DNA of 59,846 bases from an uncultured Siphonobacter sp. (GCA_913774715.1 CAJYHS010000057.1:1-59846), one strand, 5' to 3'; shown: positions 17,621 through 26,952, numbered from the stretch's first letter. Translations and numbers: made by a program. The notes: generated by a model from the sequence alone, not told the origin.

Positions 17621-20014
17621 ATGCTCAAGAACTACATTCAAATCACACTTCGGAACCTGAGCCGCAATCCCCTGTATAGTTTCCTGAATATTGGCGGTCT
17701 GGCAGTTGGTCTGTCGGTTAGTATTCTGATCTTACTGTACGTAGTTCATGAGTATAGTTACGAGAACTTTCAGAGCAACGGCAACCGAATTTTTCAGGTA
17801 TTAGACCGCATTCCGTTCGGAGAGAGTACCATGCAGGTGCAGGCTATGTCGGCTCAGCTAGGTCCACGAACGCAGGCGTCCCGGCCGGACTTAGTCGAAG
17901 CGAACGTACGGATGCGTTACGCCGGACGGACGGTATTGAAAACAGTGAGCAACATTCATTCCTTTGAAGATAAACTGCATTTTGCCGATGCTGCTTTTTT
18001 TAAGGTTTTTACGTATCCCTTACAGAAAGGCAACCCCGCGACTGCTCTGACTCGAGTTAATACCATTGTACTCTCACAAGCCTTAGCGTTAAAATACTTT
18101 GGTAATGAAAATCCGCTTGGCAAAACGCTGACGTATGACAATAAAATTAACCTCGAAGTAACTGGAGTACTGGAAGAAGTACCTTCCAATAGTACGCTTC
18201 AGTTTGAGGGATTAATTTCGTTTAGCACTCAGAAAAACCTGACTCCCTACGACAAAGGCTTAGAAATGCAATTGGGATATAGCCACGTCGGAGCGGGAGC
18301 TTTTAATACGTATTTTTTGCTGACTAAAGCAGCCGATAAGGGCAACGTTGAAAAGTTAATCAAGCAACTTCAATCAAAAGATACTCCAGTCAAAAAAGGA
18401 CAGCCTACCGAGGAGTTTTTGCTGGAATCTTTCCCCGATTTGCATTTAAAAGGTTTGATGGTTAACCATTCCCAGCAATACCAGAATCTGTTTGCCGGAA
18501 TAGCCATCGCCATACTTTTGCTGGCGTTGATTAACTACATGAATCTTACCACCGCCCGAGCTACGCAACGGGCCAAAGAAGTAGGCGTTCGGAAAGTTTT
18601 GGGCGGCCTGCGAAGTAATCTGGCCATGCAGTTTTATACCGAATCGGTTTTAGTAACGCTGATTGGTTTCGCCCTGAGTTTATTACTGGTAGAAGGATTA
18701 AGACCTTTTTTCTTTGACTTGCTGGAGTTACAAATCAATGCTTCTTTTCTGACAACTCCGCTGTTTCTAAGTCTATTACTGGGCTTGTTGGTTATCTGTA
18801 CGCTACTGGCGGGTAGTTACCCGGCCTTATTACTTTCCAGTTTTGCTCCGGCGGAAGTCCTGAAGGGAACGCTTTCCAAACTGGGGGGAGTTAATCTTCG
18901 CCGGACGCTAACCGTTTTTCAGTTCTCCATTTCGGTAGGGTTAATTGTCTGTAGTTTAATCGTAAAAAATCAGCTTGATTTTCTTCGGATGCAGAACGTC
19001 GGACTCGAAAAAGAAGGCATTGTCGTTCTGGAAATTCCCAAAAATATGAATACCCATTACGCGGCTTTCAAGCAGGAATTAAGGCGGCAAAGTGGAATTC
19101 AGTCGGTAGCGGCGGCGAGCTGGCCTTTGTATAAATCAGGGGTCAATATGTATTATACTCAATCGCCGGTAACGAAAAAAGATGTGCCCTTCAAGGTAAC
19201 GGACGTAGATGCCGCTTTCTTCGAAACCATGCACGTGCGTTGGAAGAAAAAGCCACAGAGACTGGATCAGGGTTCGGTTTTAATTCTGAACGAATCAGCG
19301 GTTAAAGAATTTGGCTTTACCGAGAGTCCAGTTGGCGAAAAAATTGGTTTAGGGAGCAATGCCACTGAAATTGCCGGGGTCATTGAGGACTTTAATCTGT
19401 TTTCAAGTAAGGAAAAAACGGAGGGGTTAGGTATTACTGTAGTGGCTGATACGAGCAGCGAAATAATGAATTATGGGGGCTGTCTCTACCTGAAACTAGC
19501 CACTGGAACGGACGTGCAGAAGCAACTGAAAAACGTAGAAAGCATTTTCAGAACGTACGAGAATGAATATCCCTTTACATATTATTTTTTAGATGAAGCT
19601 TACGATGCTCTCTATAAAACCGAATCTAAACTGGGAACCATGCTTACGACCTTTACGAGCATTGCGATTCTCATTGCCTGTCTGGGCTTATTTGGTCTGG
19701 CAACCTTTGCGGTGGAAACTCGTCGGAAAGAGATTGGAATCAGGAAAGTACTGGGAGCAAGCCTGACCAGTATTACTCTTTTGCTATCTAAAGAGTTTAT
19801 GAAACTGGTATTTATCGCCAGTGCCCTGGCTTTTCCTTTGGCCTGGTATTTCATGCAGGATTGGCTGAAAGACTATGCCGTCCGCATTGAAATAGGCTGG
19901 ATAGCCTTTGCCACGGCTGGAGTACTGGCCTTGCTCATTGCCTTCGTTACCGTGAGCAGTCAGGCCATCCGAGCGGCCAAAGCCGATCCGGTCAAAAGCC
20001 TGAAATCAGAATAA
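17621..20014 (+). CDS. Two-module FtsX/MacB-type permease (P3)
   Basis: The third permease of the plus-strand run, 797 residues, 106 bp after P2. It is more divergent than P2: the first FtsX core reads INYMNLTTARATQRAKEVGVRK (split: INYMNLTTARA, then KEVGVRK; about 302 onward), and its second periplasmic domain is shorter and lacks the usual GRDFS motif (it has VRWKKKPQR there). The C-terminal tail is DPVKSLKSE. The repeat array at 20031-20368 begins 17 bp after the stop. Confidence 0.9.
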   Translation: MLKNYIQITLRNLSRNPLYSFLNIGGLAVGLSVSILILLYVVHEYSYENFQSNGNRIFQVLDRIPFGESTMQVQAMSAQLGPRTQASRPDLVEANVRMRYAGRTVLKTVSNIHSFEDKLHFADAAFFKVFTYPLQKGNPATALTRVNTIVLSQALALKYFGNENPLGKTLTYDNKINLEVTGVLEEVPSNSTLQFEGLISFSTQKNLTPYDKGLEMQLGYSHVGAGAFNTYFLLTKAADKGNVEKLIKQLQSKDTPVKKGQPTEEFLLESFPDLHLKGLMVNHSQQYQNLFAGIAIAILLLALINYMNLTTARATQRAKEVGVRKVLGGLRSNLAMQFYTESVLVTLIGFALSLLLVEGLRPFFFDLLELQINASFLTTPLFLSLLLGLLVICTLLAGSYPALLLSSFAPAEVLKGTLSKLGGVNLRRTLTVFQFSISVGLIVCSLIVKNQLDFLRMQNVGLEKEGIVVLEIPKNMNTHYAAFKQELRRQSGIQSVAAASWPLYKSGVNMYYTQSPVTKKDVPFKVTDVDAAFFETMHVRWKKKPQRLDQGSVLILNESAVKEFGFTESPVGEKIGLGSNATEIAGVIEDFNLFSSKEKTEGLGITVVADTSSEIMNYGGCLYLKLATGTDVQKQLKNVESIFRTYENEYPFTYYFLDEAYDALYKTESKLGTMLTTFTSIAILIACLGLFGLATFAVETRRKEIGIRKVLGASLTSITLLLSKEFMKLVFIASALAFPLAWYFMQDWLKDYAVRIEIGWIAFATAGVLALLIAFVTVSSQAIRAAKADPVKSLKSE

Positions 20015-20030
20015 TAACTAGGTTTTATAA

Positions 20031-20130
20031 CGTAGAGACGCGATTTGTCGCGTCTGGGATAGAGGAGTTTTTGTTACCAACCCATGGTTCTCATCTTCCA
20101 GCAAAGACGCCATAAATGGACGTCTCTACG
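20031..20130 (+). repeat. Terminal-inverted-repeat element, array copy 1
   Basis: A 100-bp unit with perfect 10-bp inverted ends (CGTAGAGACG / CGTCTCTACG). Inside is a strong hairpin, GACGCGA-TTTG-TCGCGTC, near the left end and an imperfect one (GACGCCATAAATGGACGTC) at the right end. It has no coding capacity. Confidence 0.85.
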
Positions 20131-20146
20131 TATTGAGACAATCTAT

Positions 20147-20249
20147 TGTAGAGACGCGACTTTATCGCGTCTAGGGTAGAGGCGGTTTTCAGTTACCATG
20201 CCATGGTTCTCATCTTCCAGCAAAGACGCCATAAATGGACGTCTCTACG
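20147..20249 (+). repeat. Terminal-inverted-repeat element, array copy 2
   Basis: A 103-bp copy, nearly identical to copy 3, separated from its neighbours by 16-bp spacers (TATTGAGACAATC-like). The left hairpin reads GACGCGA-CTTTA-TCGCGTC. Confidence 0.85.
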
Positions 20250-20265
20250 TATTGAGACAATCCAT

Positions 20266-20368
20266 TGTAGAGACGCGACTTTATCGCGTCTGGGGTAGAG
20301 GCGGTTTTCAGTTACCATGCCATGATTCCCATCTTCCAGCAAAGACGCCATAAATGGACGTCTCTACG
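20266..20368 (+). repeat. Terminal-inverted-repeat element, array copy 3
   Basis: A 103-bp copy ending three bases before the stop codon of the GlxA-type regulator on the other strand. The three copies and spacers fill the 357-bp gap between P3 and that gene. Confidence 0.85.
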
Positions 20369-20371
20369 TAG

Positions 20372-21373
20372 TTAATCATGAGCTATCGGCATCGTTCGGG
20401 TACTCATCACGGGGCCGGTGCCAAATTTATCACGGTATTCTTTCGGTGTTAACCCAGTCAGGTTTTTGAAAAGTAAGCGGAAGTTTTTCATGTCATTATA
20501 CCCCGACGCCACCATTACCTCAATCATGTCTTTATTCGTCGTTTCAAGCATACTTTTCGCTGCTTCTATTTTCGTTTTTTGCAAGTAACGAATGGGCGTC
20601 ATACCAGTAGCCTGTTTGAATCGGCGAATGATATTCCGACGACTTGAAGGGACTTCGTCCAGAGCTTCTTCCACGTTTTTAATTTCACCGAAACGTTTGT
20701 TAATCGTCAGCTGAACGGCACGAACCAGATCGTCTTCTTTAGTAATGGTAGGTTTGAAATGCTCGAAGTACAACTGGTTATTACGATCCATGTCAATGGC
20801 AAACGTCTTGGCAATTCGTACCGCCATTTCACGTCCGCAGTGCTGCTGGATGAGTAGCAACTTCATGTGAAAACTGCTCGTGGCTCCGCCGCTGGTATAA
20901 ATATTCTCGCTTTGGGTAATGATGGCATGAGGCTGCAACTGAACGGCTGGAAATAACTGAGCAAACCTATCAACGGCTTCAATGTGCGTGGTAGCCTGTC
21001 GTCCGTCGAGCAAACCTCCAGCGGCTAACAGAAATGAACCCGTGCAGAGGCTGATGAGATTAGCACCCATCTGAAATTGTTGATGCAGAAAGCCGATGAA
21101 TTCAACATTTTCCTGAATGGTGCGGGCCATATTATCCGATCCAAAAGCGGGAATAAAGATCAGGTCGCTTTTGTCATTAATCTCGGAAAGAATACGATAA
21201 GGGTATTTGCTGAAATTAAAGGGTAAGTCCGGGTCAAGGCCAATGAACTGAATATCAAATAGTTTTTCCAGATTTTCTTCTTCCAGAAAACGATTCGTCG
21301 TTTCGAATACATCAAGGATGGCCGCTACGCTCAGCAGGCGGTGATTTTGAGTAAGTAATATGGATAATTTCAT
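20372..21373 (-). CDS. GlxA-family transcriptional regulator (DJ-1/PfpI + AraC)
   Basis: A 333-residue regulator with an N-terminal DJ-1/PfpI-like amidotransferase fold (about 1-170; nucleophile-elbow Cys110 in SLCTGSF) and a C-terminal AraC helix-turn-helix pair (about 225-325, ending GLTPKEYRDKF). The ATG at 21373 is chosen: the frame stays open to a TTG at 21421, but MKLSILL matches the usual GlxA start. It is divergent from four small VOC/SRPBCC genes, so it may control them; the inducer is unknown. Confidence 0.9.
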   Translation of the reverse strand: MKLSILLTQNHRLLSVAAILDVFETTNRFLEEENLEKLFDIQFIGLDPDLPFNFSKYPYRILSEINDKSDLIFIPAFGSDNMARTIQENVEFIGFLHQQFQMGANLISLCTGSFLLAAGGLLDGRQATTHIEAVDRFAQLFPAVQLQPHAIITQSENIYTSGGATSSFHMKLLLIQQHCGREMAVRIAKTFAIDMDRNNQLYFEHFKPTITKEDDLVRAVQLTINKRFGEIKNVEEALDEVPSSRRNIIRRFKQATGMTPIRYLQKTKIEAAKSMLETTNKDMIEVMVASGYNDMKNFRLLFKNLTGLTPKEYRDKFGTGPVMSTRTMPIAHD

Positions 21374-21439
21374 GAATTCTATGTTTCCTGAATCTGTAAA
21401 TTGTCGCAAATACCCCTGCAAATTGTCAATTGTAGCCCC

Positions 21440-21468
21440 TTTGCTTTTCTTCTACCAAAGTAAGTTTG
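21440..21468 (+). promoter_or_regulatory. Candidate promoter of the VOC/SRPBCC genes
   Basis: TTTG at 21440-21443 and TAAGTTTG at 21461-21468 are 17 bp apart, a full match to the Bacteroidota -33 / -7 consensus. The leader to the ATG at 21566 would be about 90 nt and lies in the divergent gap with the GlxA-type regulator. Confidence 0.5.
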
Positions 21469-21565
21469 CAATGTCTAATAACAATGGATTAGGTCGCTGA
21501 AAGATCAGAAAATCTGCTTAAAAGGTAGCGGGCGGTATCACCCATCCATTCAAAACCAATCGACC

Positions 21566-21988
21566 ATGTTACAACTGAATCCTTATCTCAACTTTGACGG
21601 GCAGACGGAAGAAGCATTCCAGTTTTATCAATCTGTTTTTGGGGGCGAATTGCACATTCAAAAAATGAAGGAAGCTCCCGGAACGGAGGGATTTACGGAA
21701 GAAGAAAAGAATCTCATTATGCACGCCAGCCTTCCCTTGAGCAACGGTCAGGTTTTGATGGGGTCAGATATCATTAAATCTTACGGTCATTCGTTCACGC
21801 AGGGAACCAATCATTACATTTCCCTGCATGCCGAAAGTAGAGAAGAAGCAGATCGATTATTCGCTGCTCTTACTGCGGGTGGAGAGATAGAAATGCCCCT
21901 GGCTGATATGTTCTGGGGGGATTACTTCGGCAGTTTCAAAGATCAGTACGGTATCTGCTGGATCATTAATTACACTTCTAAAGCCTGA
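21566..21988 (+). CDS. VOC-family protein, PhnB-like
   Basis: A 140-residue vicinal-oxygen-chelate fold protein of the PhnB / 3-demethylubiquinone-methyltransferase-like group. It opens with LNPYLNFDGQTEEAFQFY and ends with the family segment around DQYGICWIINY. Two beta-alpha-beta-beta-beta modules fit the length. No enzymatic activity can be assigned. It is the first gene of a plus-strand set of four. Confidence 0.88.
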   Translation: MLQLNPYLNFDGQTEEAFQFYQSVFGGELHIQKMKEAPGTEGFTEEEKNLIMHASLPLSNGQVLMGSDIIKSYGHSFTQGTNHYISLHAESREEADRLFAALTAGGEIEMPLADMFWGDYFGSFKDQYGICWIINYTSKA

Positions 21989-22029
21989 TTTTCAAACAAA
22001 CCTATAACAGTCAAAACACCTTAAATCCT

Positions 22030-22419
22030 ATGAACGAAAACATTATTTGCTGGTTCGAAATCTACGTGAAGGATATGGAGCGGGCTAAAAAGTTTTATAG
22101 TGAAGTAATTGGCACGGAATTTACAGATGCTCCGGCTCCGGGCGATGCGGGTGAAATGAAAATGGCTTTCTTTTCGTCCATGGAGAATCAGGGCGTAAGC
22201 GGTGCCCTCATCGAAATGCCCGGAACCAAGGAGGGCGATGGGCATAGCCTCAATACCATGGTGTATTTCCCAACGCAGGAGTGTACCCAGGAAGAGAGCC
22301 GGGTTCAGCAAGCGGGAGGACACGTCGTCAGACCTAAATTTTCCATTGGCGATTTCGGGTTTTGTTCCATCTGTACCGATTCCGAGGGTAACGCATTTGG
22401 ATTATTCTCCATGCAATAG
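22030..22419 (+). CDS. VOC-family protein, glyoxalase-like
   Basis: A 129-residue VOC protein, 41 bp after the previous gene. ICWFEIYVKDMERAKKFY at the start and DSEGNAFGLFS at the end are the two paired beta-alpha edges of the glyoxalase/bleomycin-resistance fold. The usual metal-ligand set is incomplete (no early His; a Glu is present in both halves), so its activity is uncertain. Confidence 0.88.
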   Translation: MNENIICWFEIYVKDMERAKKFYSEVIGTEFTDAPAPGDAGEMKMAFFSSMENQGVSGALIEMPGTKEGDGHSLNTMVYFPTQECTQEESRVQQAGGHVVRPKFSIGDFGFCSICTDSEGNAFGLFSMQ

Positions 22420-22484
22420 TGTACGTATTTGCTACCGTGATCTGCGAATCGTAGTAGAATCATTAACCTCAAACAATAATTACC

Positions 22485-22940
22485 ATGAAAACTCAACAGT
22501 ATAAAATCGACATTAAGGCCAGTGCTACGCGAGTATATGATTTAATGCTTAATCAGGAAAGCTATAAACTCTGGGCGGCAGAATTCTCACCCAGCTCAGA
22601 CTTTGAAGGCAGTTGGGCGAAAGGGGCAAAAATTACTTTCACAGCGGTTGACGAAGCTGGAAAGAAAGGAGGCATGGTCGCCCGAATCCTGGAAAATATT
22701 CCGGCTAAATTTGTTTCCATTGAGCATTACGGAGTTTTATCGGATGGAGAAGAAGTAACCGATGGCCCCGCCGTAAAAGATTGGGCCGGATCCCACGAAA
22801 ACTACACGTTCGATGAAAAAGACGGCGTAACTACGCTAACAGTCGATGTAGATACCGACGATAAATACCTCGATTACTTCGACGAAACCTGGCCGCGAGC
22901 TTTGAATAAGTTGCAAGACATTTGTGAAGCCTCTAATTAA
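22485..22940 (+). CDS. SRPBCC-domain protein (AHSA1-like)
   Basis: A 151-residue START/Bet v1-like protein with the family's N-terminal strand, the helix with a YKLWAAEFSP segment, and the long C-terminal helix (WPRALNKLQDICE). Such proteins bind small hydrophobic ligands or act as Hsp90-type co-factors. It is 65 bp after the VOC gene and 6 bp before the next gene, and so part of the same unit. Confidence 0.85.
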   Translation: MKTQQYKIDIKASATRVYDLMLNQESYKLWAAEFSPSSDFEGSWAKGAKITFTAVDEAGKKGGMVARILENIPAKFVSIEHYGVLSDGEEVTDGPAVKDWAGSHENYTFDEKDGVTTLTVDVDTDDKYLDYFDETWPRALNKLQDICEASN

Positions 22941-22946
22941 CAGAGA

Positions 22947-23786
22947 ATGAAACCAATCCAATATCCTTGCCTCTGGTTCGACGGCAAGGCCCAGGAAGCC
23001 GCTGAGTTATACGTGTCGCTTTTCAAAAATTCATCCATCAGGGCAAGTAACCCCATGGTAAGTTATTTCGAGCTGGACGGAAATACCTTCATGGCTTTGA
23101 ACGGAGGCCCGGAGTATCAGCCGAATGCATCCATTTCTTTTTACGTAACGCTGGAAGACCCGGAAGAGCTGGAAAACATCTGGAACGAGCTGATGGTAGA
23201 AGGCGAAGCATTTATTCCACTGGGTAGTTATGACTGGAGTGAGGTATACGGTTGGGTGAAGGATCGGTATGGTGTTACCTGGCAGTTATCGCTGGGAAAC
23301 GTGGCCGAAGTAGGGCAAAGTATTGTGCCTTTATTCATGTTCTGTGGCGAACAGCAGGGTAAAGCCGAGGAGGCCATTTCCTTTTATACGGAAGTCTTCA
23401 GTGATTCGGAAGAAGTGTTTATTGCTCGCTATGAACCTGGTCAGGTAAAGCTGGAAGCCAGCGTGGTTCATGCCCGCTTCAAGCTTAACGGTCAGTTATT
23501 CATGGCAATGGATAGTGCGGTTCCTCAGTCCTTTACGTTCAATGAAGCCATCTCGATGGTCATTAGCTGCGATACGCAGGAGGAAATCGATCACTACTGG
23601 AATCGCTTGACTGAAAAGGGGCAGGAGGGCGTTTGTGGCTGGTGTAAAGATCCCTTTGGGGTATCCTGGCAGGTGGTTCCTTCGATATTGGGCCAGCTCA
23701 TGGCCGATCCGGAAAAGGCTCCGAGGGTAGGAGCGGCTTTCATGAAGATGAGGAAAATGCATATTGAAACGTTGGTAAATGCGTAA
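22947..23786 (+). CDS. Two-domain PhnB-like VOC protein
   Basis: A 279-residue protein with two tandem PhnB-like domains (about 1-125 and 130-270). Both contain the GWVKDRYGVTWQ / GWCKDPFGVSWQV type end motif, which suggests an internal duplication. It starts 6 bp after the SRPBCC gene. Enzymatic function is unknown. The last gene of the set is followed by a hairpin and a bidirectional terminator. Confidence 0.88.
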   Translation: MKPIQYPCLWFDGKAQEAAELYVSLFKNSSIRASNPMVSYFELDGNTFMALNGGPEYQPNASISFYVTLEDPEELENIWNELMVEGEAFIPLGSYDWSEVYGWVKDRYGVTWQLSLGNVAEVGQSIVPLFMFCGEQQGKAEEAISFYTEVFSDSEEVFIARYEPGQVKLEASVVHARFKLNGQLFMAMDSAVPQSFTFNEAISMVISCDTQEEIDHYWNRLTEKGQEGVCGWCKDPFGVSWQVVPSILGQLMADPEKAPRVGAAFMKMRKMHIETLVNA

Positions 23787-23845
23787 GGATAAATAATACC
23801 TTAGGCTGCAATCCCGCTGGCGGATCGCAGATCCTTAACAGACAG

Positions 23846-23868
23846 GTTTCGGATCACAGATCCGAAAC
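23846..23868. repeat. Perfect 10-bp hairpin
   Basis: GTTTCGGATC (23846-23855), a 3-nt loop, then GATCCGAAAC (23859-23868). It lies in the convergent gap before the terminator and may be an added RNA stem at the 3' end of the VOC transcript. Confidence 0.5.
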
Positions 23869-23887
23869 AGCATACAGTACCATATTA

Positions 23888-23920
23888 AAAAAGGCCGGGT
23901 TTTACATCCGGCCTTTTTTT
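23888..23920. terminator. Bidirectional terminator
   Basis: AAAAAGGCCGG (23888-23898) pairs with CCGGCCTTTTT (23908-23918), with A-rich and T-rich flanks on both sides. It is placed between the convergent VOC and M16 genes. Confidence 0.85.
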
Positions 23921-23922
23921 CG

Positions 23923-26862
23923 TTAATACCCAAAAATCTCTTCCAGTGTCACCTTCTTCACTTTACCGTATTTATTCAGGGAAGCCAGCGGTACTTTATT
24001 CTCCGAGGCTACAATGCAATAGGTATACGGTTTATTCGCCAGTTCTTTCTCGCTGAATTTCTTCAGATCGGCAAACGTGAGTTGGTCTAACGCGGCGTAT
24101 ATCTTTTCACGTTCGTCGTAATTAAGACCCTTTTCCTGAGCGGCGAGGTAATTGTAGATCACCCCGTCCTGCAGAATGCGTTCCGTTTCCAGTGACTTCT
24201 TCATTCCTTTTTTCGCTGACTCCAAAGCGACTGGCGACTCAGGTAATTGATTCAGTAACTCATTCATGCCTGCAATGGCTTCGGGTAACTTATCCGCCTG
24301 ACAGCCGATGTAAGCAATCAGTGTATAATCGTCGTTTTTCTTGGCTGGTGTATTGTAATAGGCATACGTTGAATACGCCAGAGCCTTCGATTCGCGAAGC
24401 GTCTGGAAAACGACCGAAGCCATGCCGCCACCAAAATAGTTATTGAAAAACTCAACCGTTGGGGTTTCAGAGGGGCTATAGGTTTCTGTATTACGAATCC
24501 AGGAAATTTCCGACTGAACCATGTCATAGTCAGCAAATAATACTTCATTCGCTGACTGCTTTAACTGCTTGAATTCCTGCTTGGCCGGAACGGCTGCAAA
24601 CGAAGCTGGTAAGGCGTGCAGACCGACAATTTGTTGCTCAAACTGCGGTAACGTCAGCGGACCGTAATAAATAATCTGCTGGGGCAGGGTTACCAGTGAA
24701 TGAATAAAGGTTACCAGCTCGGCAGCCGTTACCTTTTCCAGTTCTTCGTTACTCAACTGATTATTAAATGGATTTTTTGCTCCGTATTCAGCGTATTGCA
24801 TCAAACCCTGCATAATGCTACCCTTGTTGAGCTTGTTATCGGCCCGTTGCTTTAATAGACGACCTTTAAGTTCTTCCAGAGCTTTCTCATCGGGTTTACA
24901 GGTGCGAAGTAACTGTTCGAGCAATTGGGTAGCGGGGGTGAAATTTCCTTGCAAGCCCGTCAGGCGGATGGTGGTGTATTCGTTACCGGGCTGGATGCTA
25001 TAACTGCAAGCCAGGTTAAAGAACTCCGTGCTGATCTGATCGGCCGTCATTCGGTCGGTGCTTAATAAACCGATGTACTGCGTGGCTAATCCTAATAATT
25101 TGCTGTGATACGTTCCCAGCTTCAGACGATACCCCAGACGGAAAATCTCGTTTTCGGTGTTAGCTGCGTACAATACGTCGGCAATCCCAGCTTTACCCTG
25201 TTTGACATCCTTCTGATAATCCAGCCATACGGGTTTGATGGACGCCATCGGCATATTATCAATCTTTTTCAGGAAGGGAGATTCTTTATCGGTGTTCGTG
25301 GCAACGGGCGTAATCGCGGGTTTATCCACTTTCTGAATGCTCTTGTCTTCGCCCTTGCGTTTGTACACGATTACGTAGTTATCCTTCAGCCATTCATTGG
25401 CAAATGCGACCACTTCCGCTTTCGTAATGTTCGACATGGCGTCCAGGCGATCCGTATAAGCCAGCCAGCTCTCGCCTTTGTCATTCGTAAAGGATTCCAG
25501 CAAAGGATAGACGCGGCTGTAGTTGTTTTCCAGCTCTTTGATGGCGTTGAGCTTGTAGTTATTGACGATGGAACGAAGGATTTTTTCGTCAAATTCACCC
25601 TTTTTCAACTTCGCTACCTGACCCATTAATAAATCTTTCACTTCTTCCAGCGACTGCCCTTTTTTCGGACGACCCGCCATCGACCACACCGAGTAATCTT
25701 TCAATTTCTCAATCGTTGAACCACCCCCCAGGATTTTCTGACCTTTGTTCAGGTTCAGGTCAATCAGACCGGCCGCCGAGTTAGACATGACTTCATCCAT
25801 CAGCGTAGCCAGAATAGAAGCCTTCGCATCCAATACGCCGGGTAGGCGGAAGCCAATTTTCACGGACTCCGGCGTGGGTCCGTACACTTCCCTGGTTTGA
25901 ATACTCGTCAGCGGAGCTTCTTTGGGCGGGTTATACAGGTTAACAGGTTTTGGTTTCCAGAAACTGAATTTCTGGTCAATCATTTTCACCAGTTGATCGG
26001 GATTAAAATCGCCCGCCATAATGACGGCCATGTTATTCGGCACATAATAAGTATCGAAATACTTCCGAATTTCGATCAGTGAAGGGTTTTTCAGGTGTTC
26101 GATCGTACCAATGGTGGTTTGCTGACCGTAATTATGAGTGGGGAACAAAGCGGCCATCAACGTTTCTTCCACTTTCCAGGGATCGTTGTCGAGGCTACGG
26201 TTTTTCTCTTCGTAAACGGCTTCTAATTCGGTGTGGAAAATGCGAAAAACGGGCTTGCGGAAACGCTCGGCCTGCAGGCTCAAATACCGATCCAGGGCAT
26301 TGGAGGGAATATCTTCCATATAAGCCGTGACTTCGTAACTCGTGAATGCATTCGAGTTCTGGCCGCCCATGCTGGCAATCATTTTATCGTATTCGTTGGC
26401 AATGGCATACTTCGCCGCTTCGCCTGATTTCTGGTCAATCTGGCGATAAATGGTTCTTCGCTGAGCGGTATCCGTCGTGCTGTGGTACTTTTCGTAAAGG
26501 GCATTAATCTCATCCAGTAAAGGTTTTTCTTTCGCCCAGTCGAGCGTACCATACTGATCCGTGCCTTTAAAAAGCATGTGTTCCAGGTAGTGAGCCAGAC
26601 CCGTGTTGGTGCGGGGATCGGTGTTGGAACCCGCCCGCGTGGGCATAAACGAGAAAATACGGGGCTCTTTTTTATTCACCGTCAGAATTACCGTCAACCC
26701 ATTCTTGAGGGTATAAAAGCGGGTTTTCATCGGATCGTTCGTGACGAAACGGTACGAATAGCCCCCGCTGGAAGCAGTTTTCCATTCGTATTTTTTCTGA
26801 GCATGAGAGGTGGAAGGGATGAGGGCAAAGAGTAGTAATGCCCCCCATAGGAGTTGTTTCAT
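23923..26862 (-). CDS. M16-family zinc metallopeptidase (pitrilysin/insulinase type)
   Basis: A 979-residue peptidase with a signal peptide (about 1-21, ending STSHA). The inverted zinc motif HYLEH is His91, Glu94, His95, and the second acidic ligand lies in ELEAVYEEKNRS (about 212-222). An insert of some 45 residues (about 105-155, charged) lies between the two metal motifs. The C-terminal half (from about 540) has the fold of an inactive M16 domain without the HxxEH motif, as usual for single-chain members. It is likely periplasmic and degrades peptides. It is the only gene of its unit seen here. Confidence 0.92.
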   Translation of the reverse strand: MKQLLWGALLLFALIPSTSHAQKKYEWKTASSGGYSYRFVTNDPMKTRFYTLKNGLTVILTVNKKEPRIFSFMPTRAGSNTDPRTNTGLAHYLEHMLFKGTDQYGTLDWAKEKPLLDEINALYEKYHSTTDTAQRRTIYRQIDQKSGEAAKYAIANEYDKMIASMGGQNSNAFTSYEVTAYMEDIPSNALDRYLSLQAERFRKPVFRIFHTELEAVYEEKNRSLDNDPWKVEETLMAALFPTHNYGQQTTIGTIEHLKNPSLIEIRKYFDTYYVPNNMAVIMAGDFNPDQLVKMIDQKFSFWKPKPVNLYNPPKEAPLTSIQTREVYGPTPESVKIGFRLPGVLDAKASILATLMDEVMSNSAAGLIDLNLNKGQKILGGGSTIEKLKDYSVWSMAGRPKKGQSLEEVKDLLMGQVAKLKKGEFDEKILRSIVNNYKLNAIKELENNYSRVYPLLESFTNDKGESWLAYTDRLDAMSNITKAEVVAFANEWLKDNYVIVYKRKGEDKSIQKVDKPAITPVATNTDKESPFLKKIDNMPMASIKPVWLDYQKDVKQGKAGIADVLYAANTENEIFRLGYRLKLGTYHSKLLGLATQYIGLLSTDRMTADQISTEFFNLACSYSIQPGNEYTTIRLTGLQGNFTPATQLLEQLLRTCKPDEKALEELKGRLLKQRADNKLNKGSIMQGLMQYAEYGAKNPFNNQLSNEELEKVTAAELVTFIHSLVTLPQQIIYYGPLTLPQFEQQIVGLHALPASFAAVPAKQEFKQLKQSANEVLFADYDMVQSEISWIRNTETYSPSETPTVEFFNNYFGGGMASVVFQTLRESKALAYSTYAYYNTPAKKNDDYTLIAYIGCQADKLPEAIAGMNELLNQLPESPVALESAKKGMKKSLETERILQDGVIYNYLAAQEKGLNYDEREKIYAALDQLTFADLKKFSEKELANKPYTYCIVASENKVPLASLNKYGKVKKVTLEEIFGY

Positions 26863-26952
26863 GTGGTAAAATCAATGAGTGATACTGGTGTTACTAATGT
26901 AGCTAAATCAGCGTAATTGTGCTTAGTGTATTACACATTAATAGAAACAAAA

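Noticed and set aside
25105-25629. 174-codon plus-strand frame opposite the M16 gene
   Set aside because: Antisense shadow of a complete peptidase gene.
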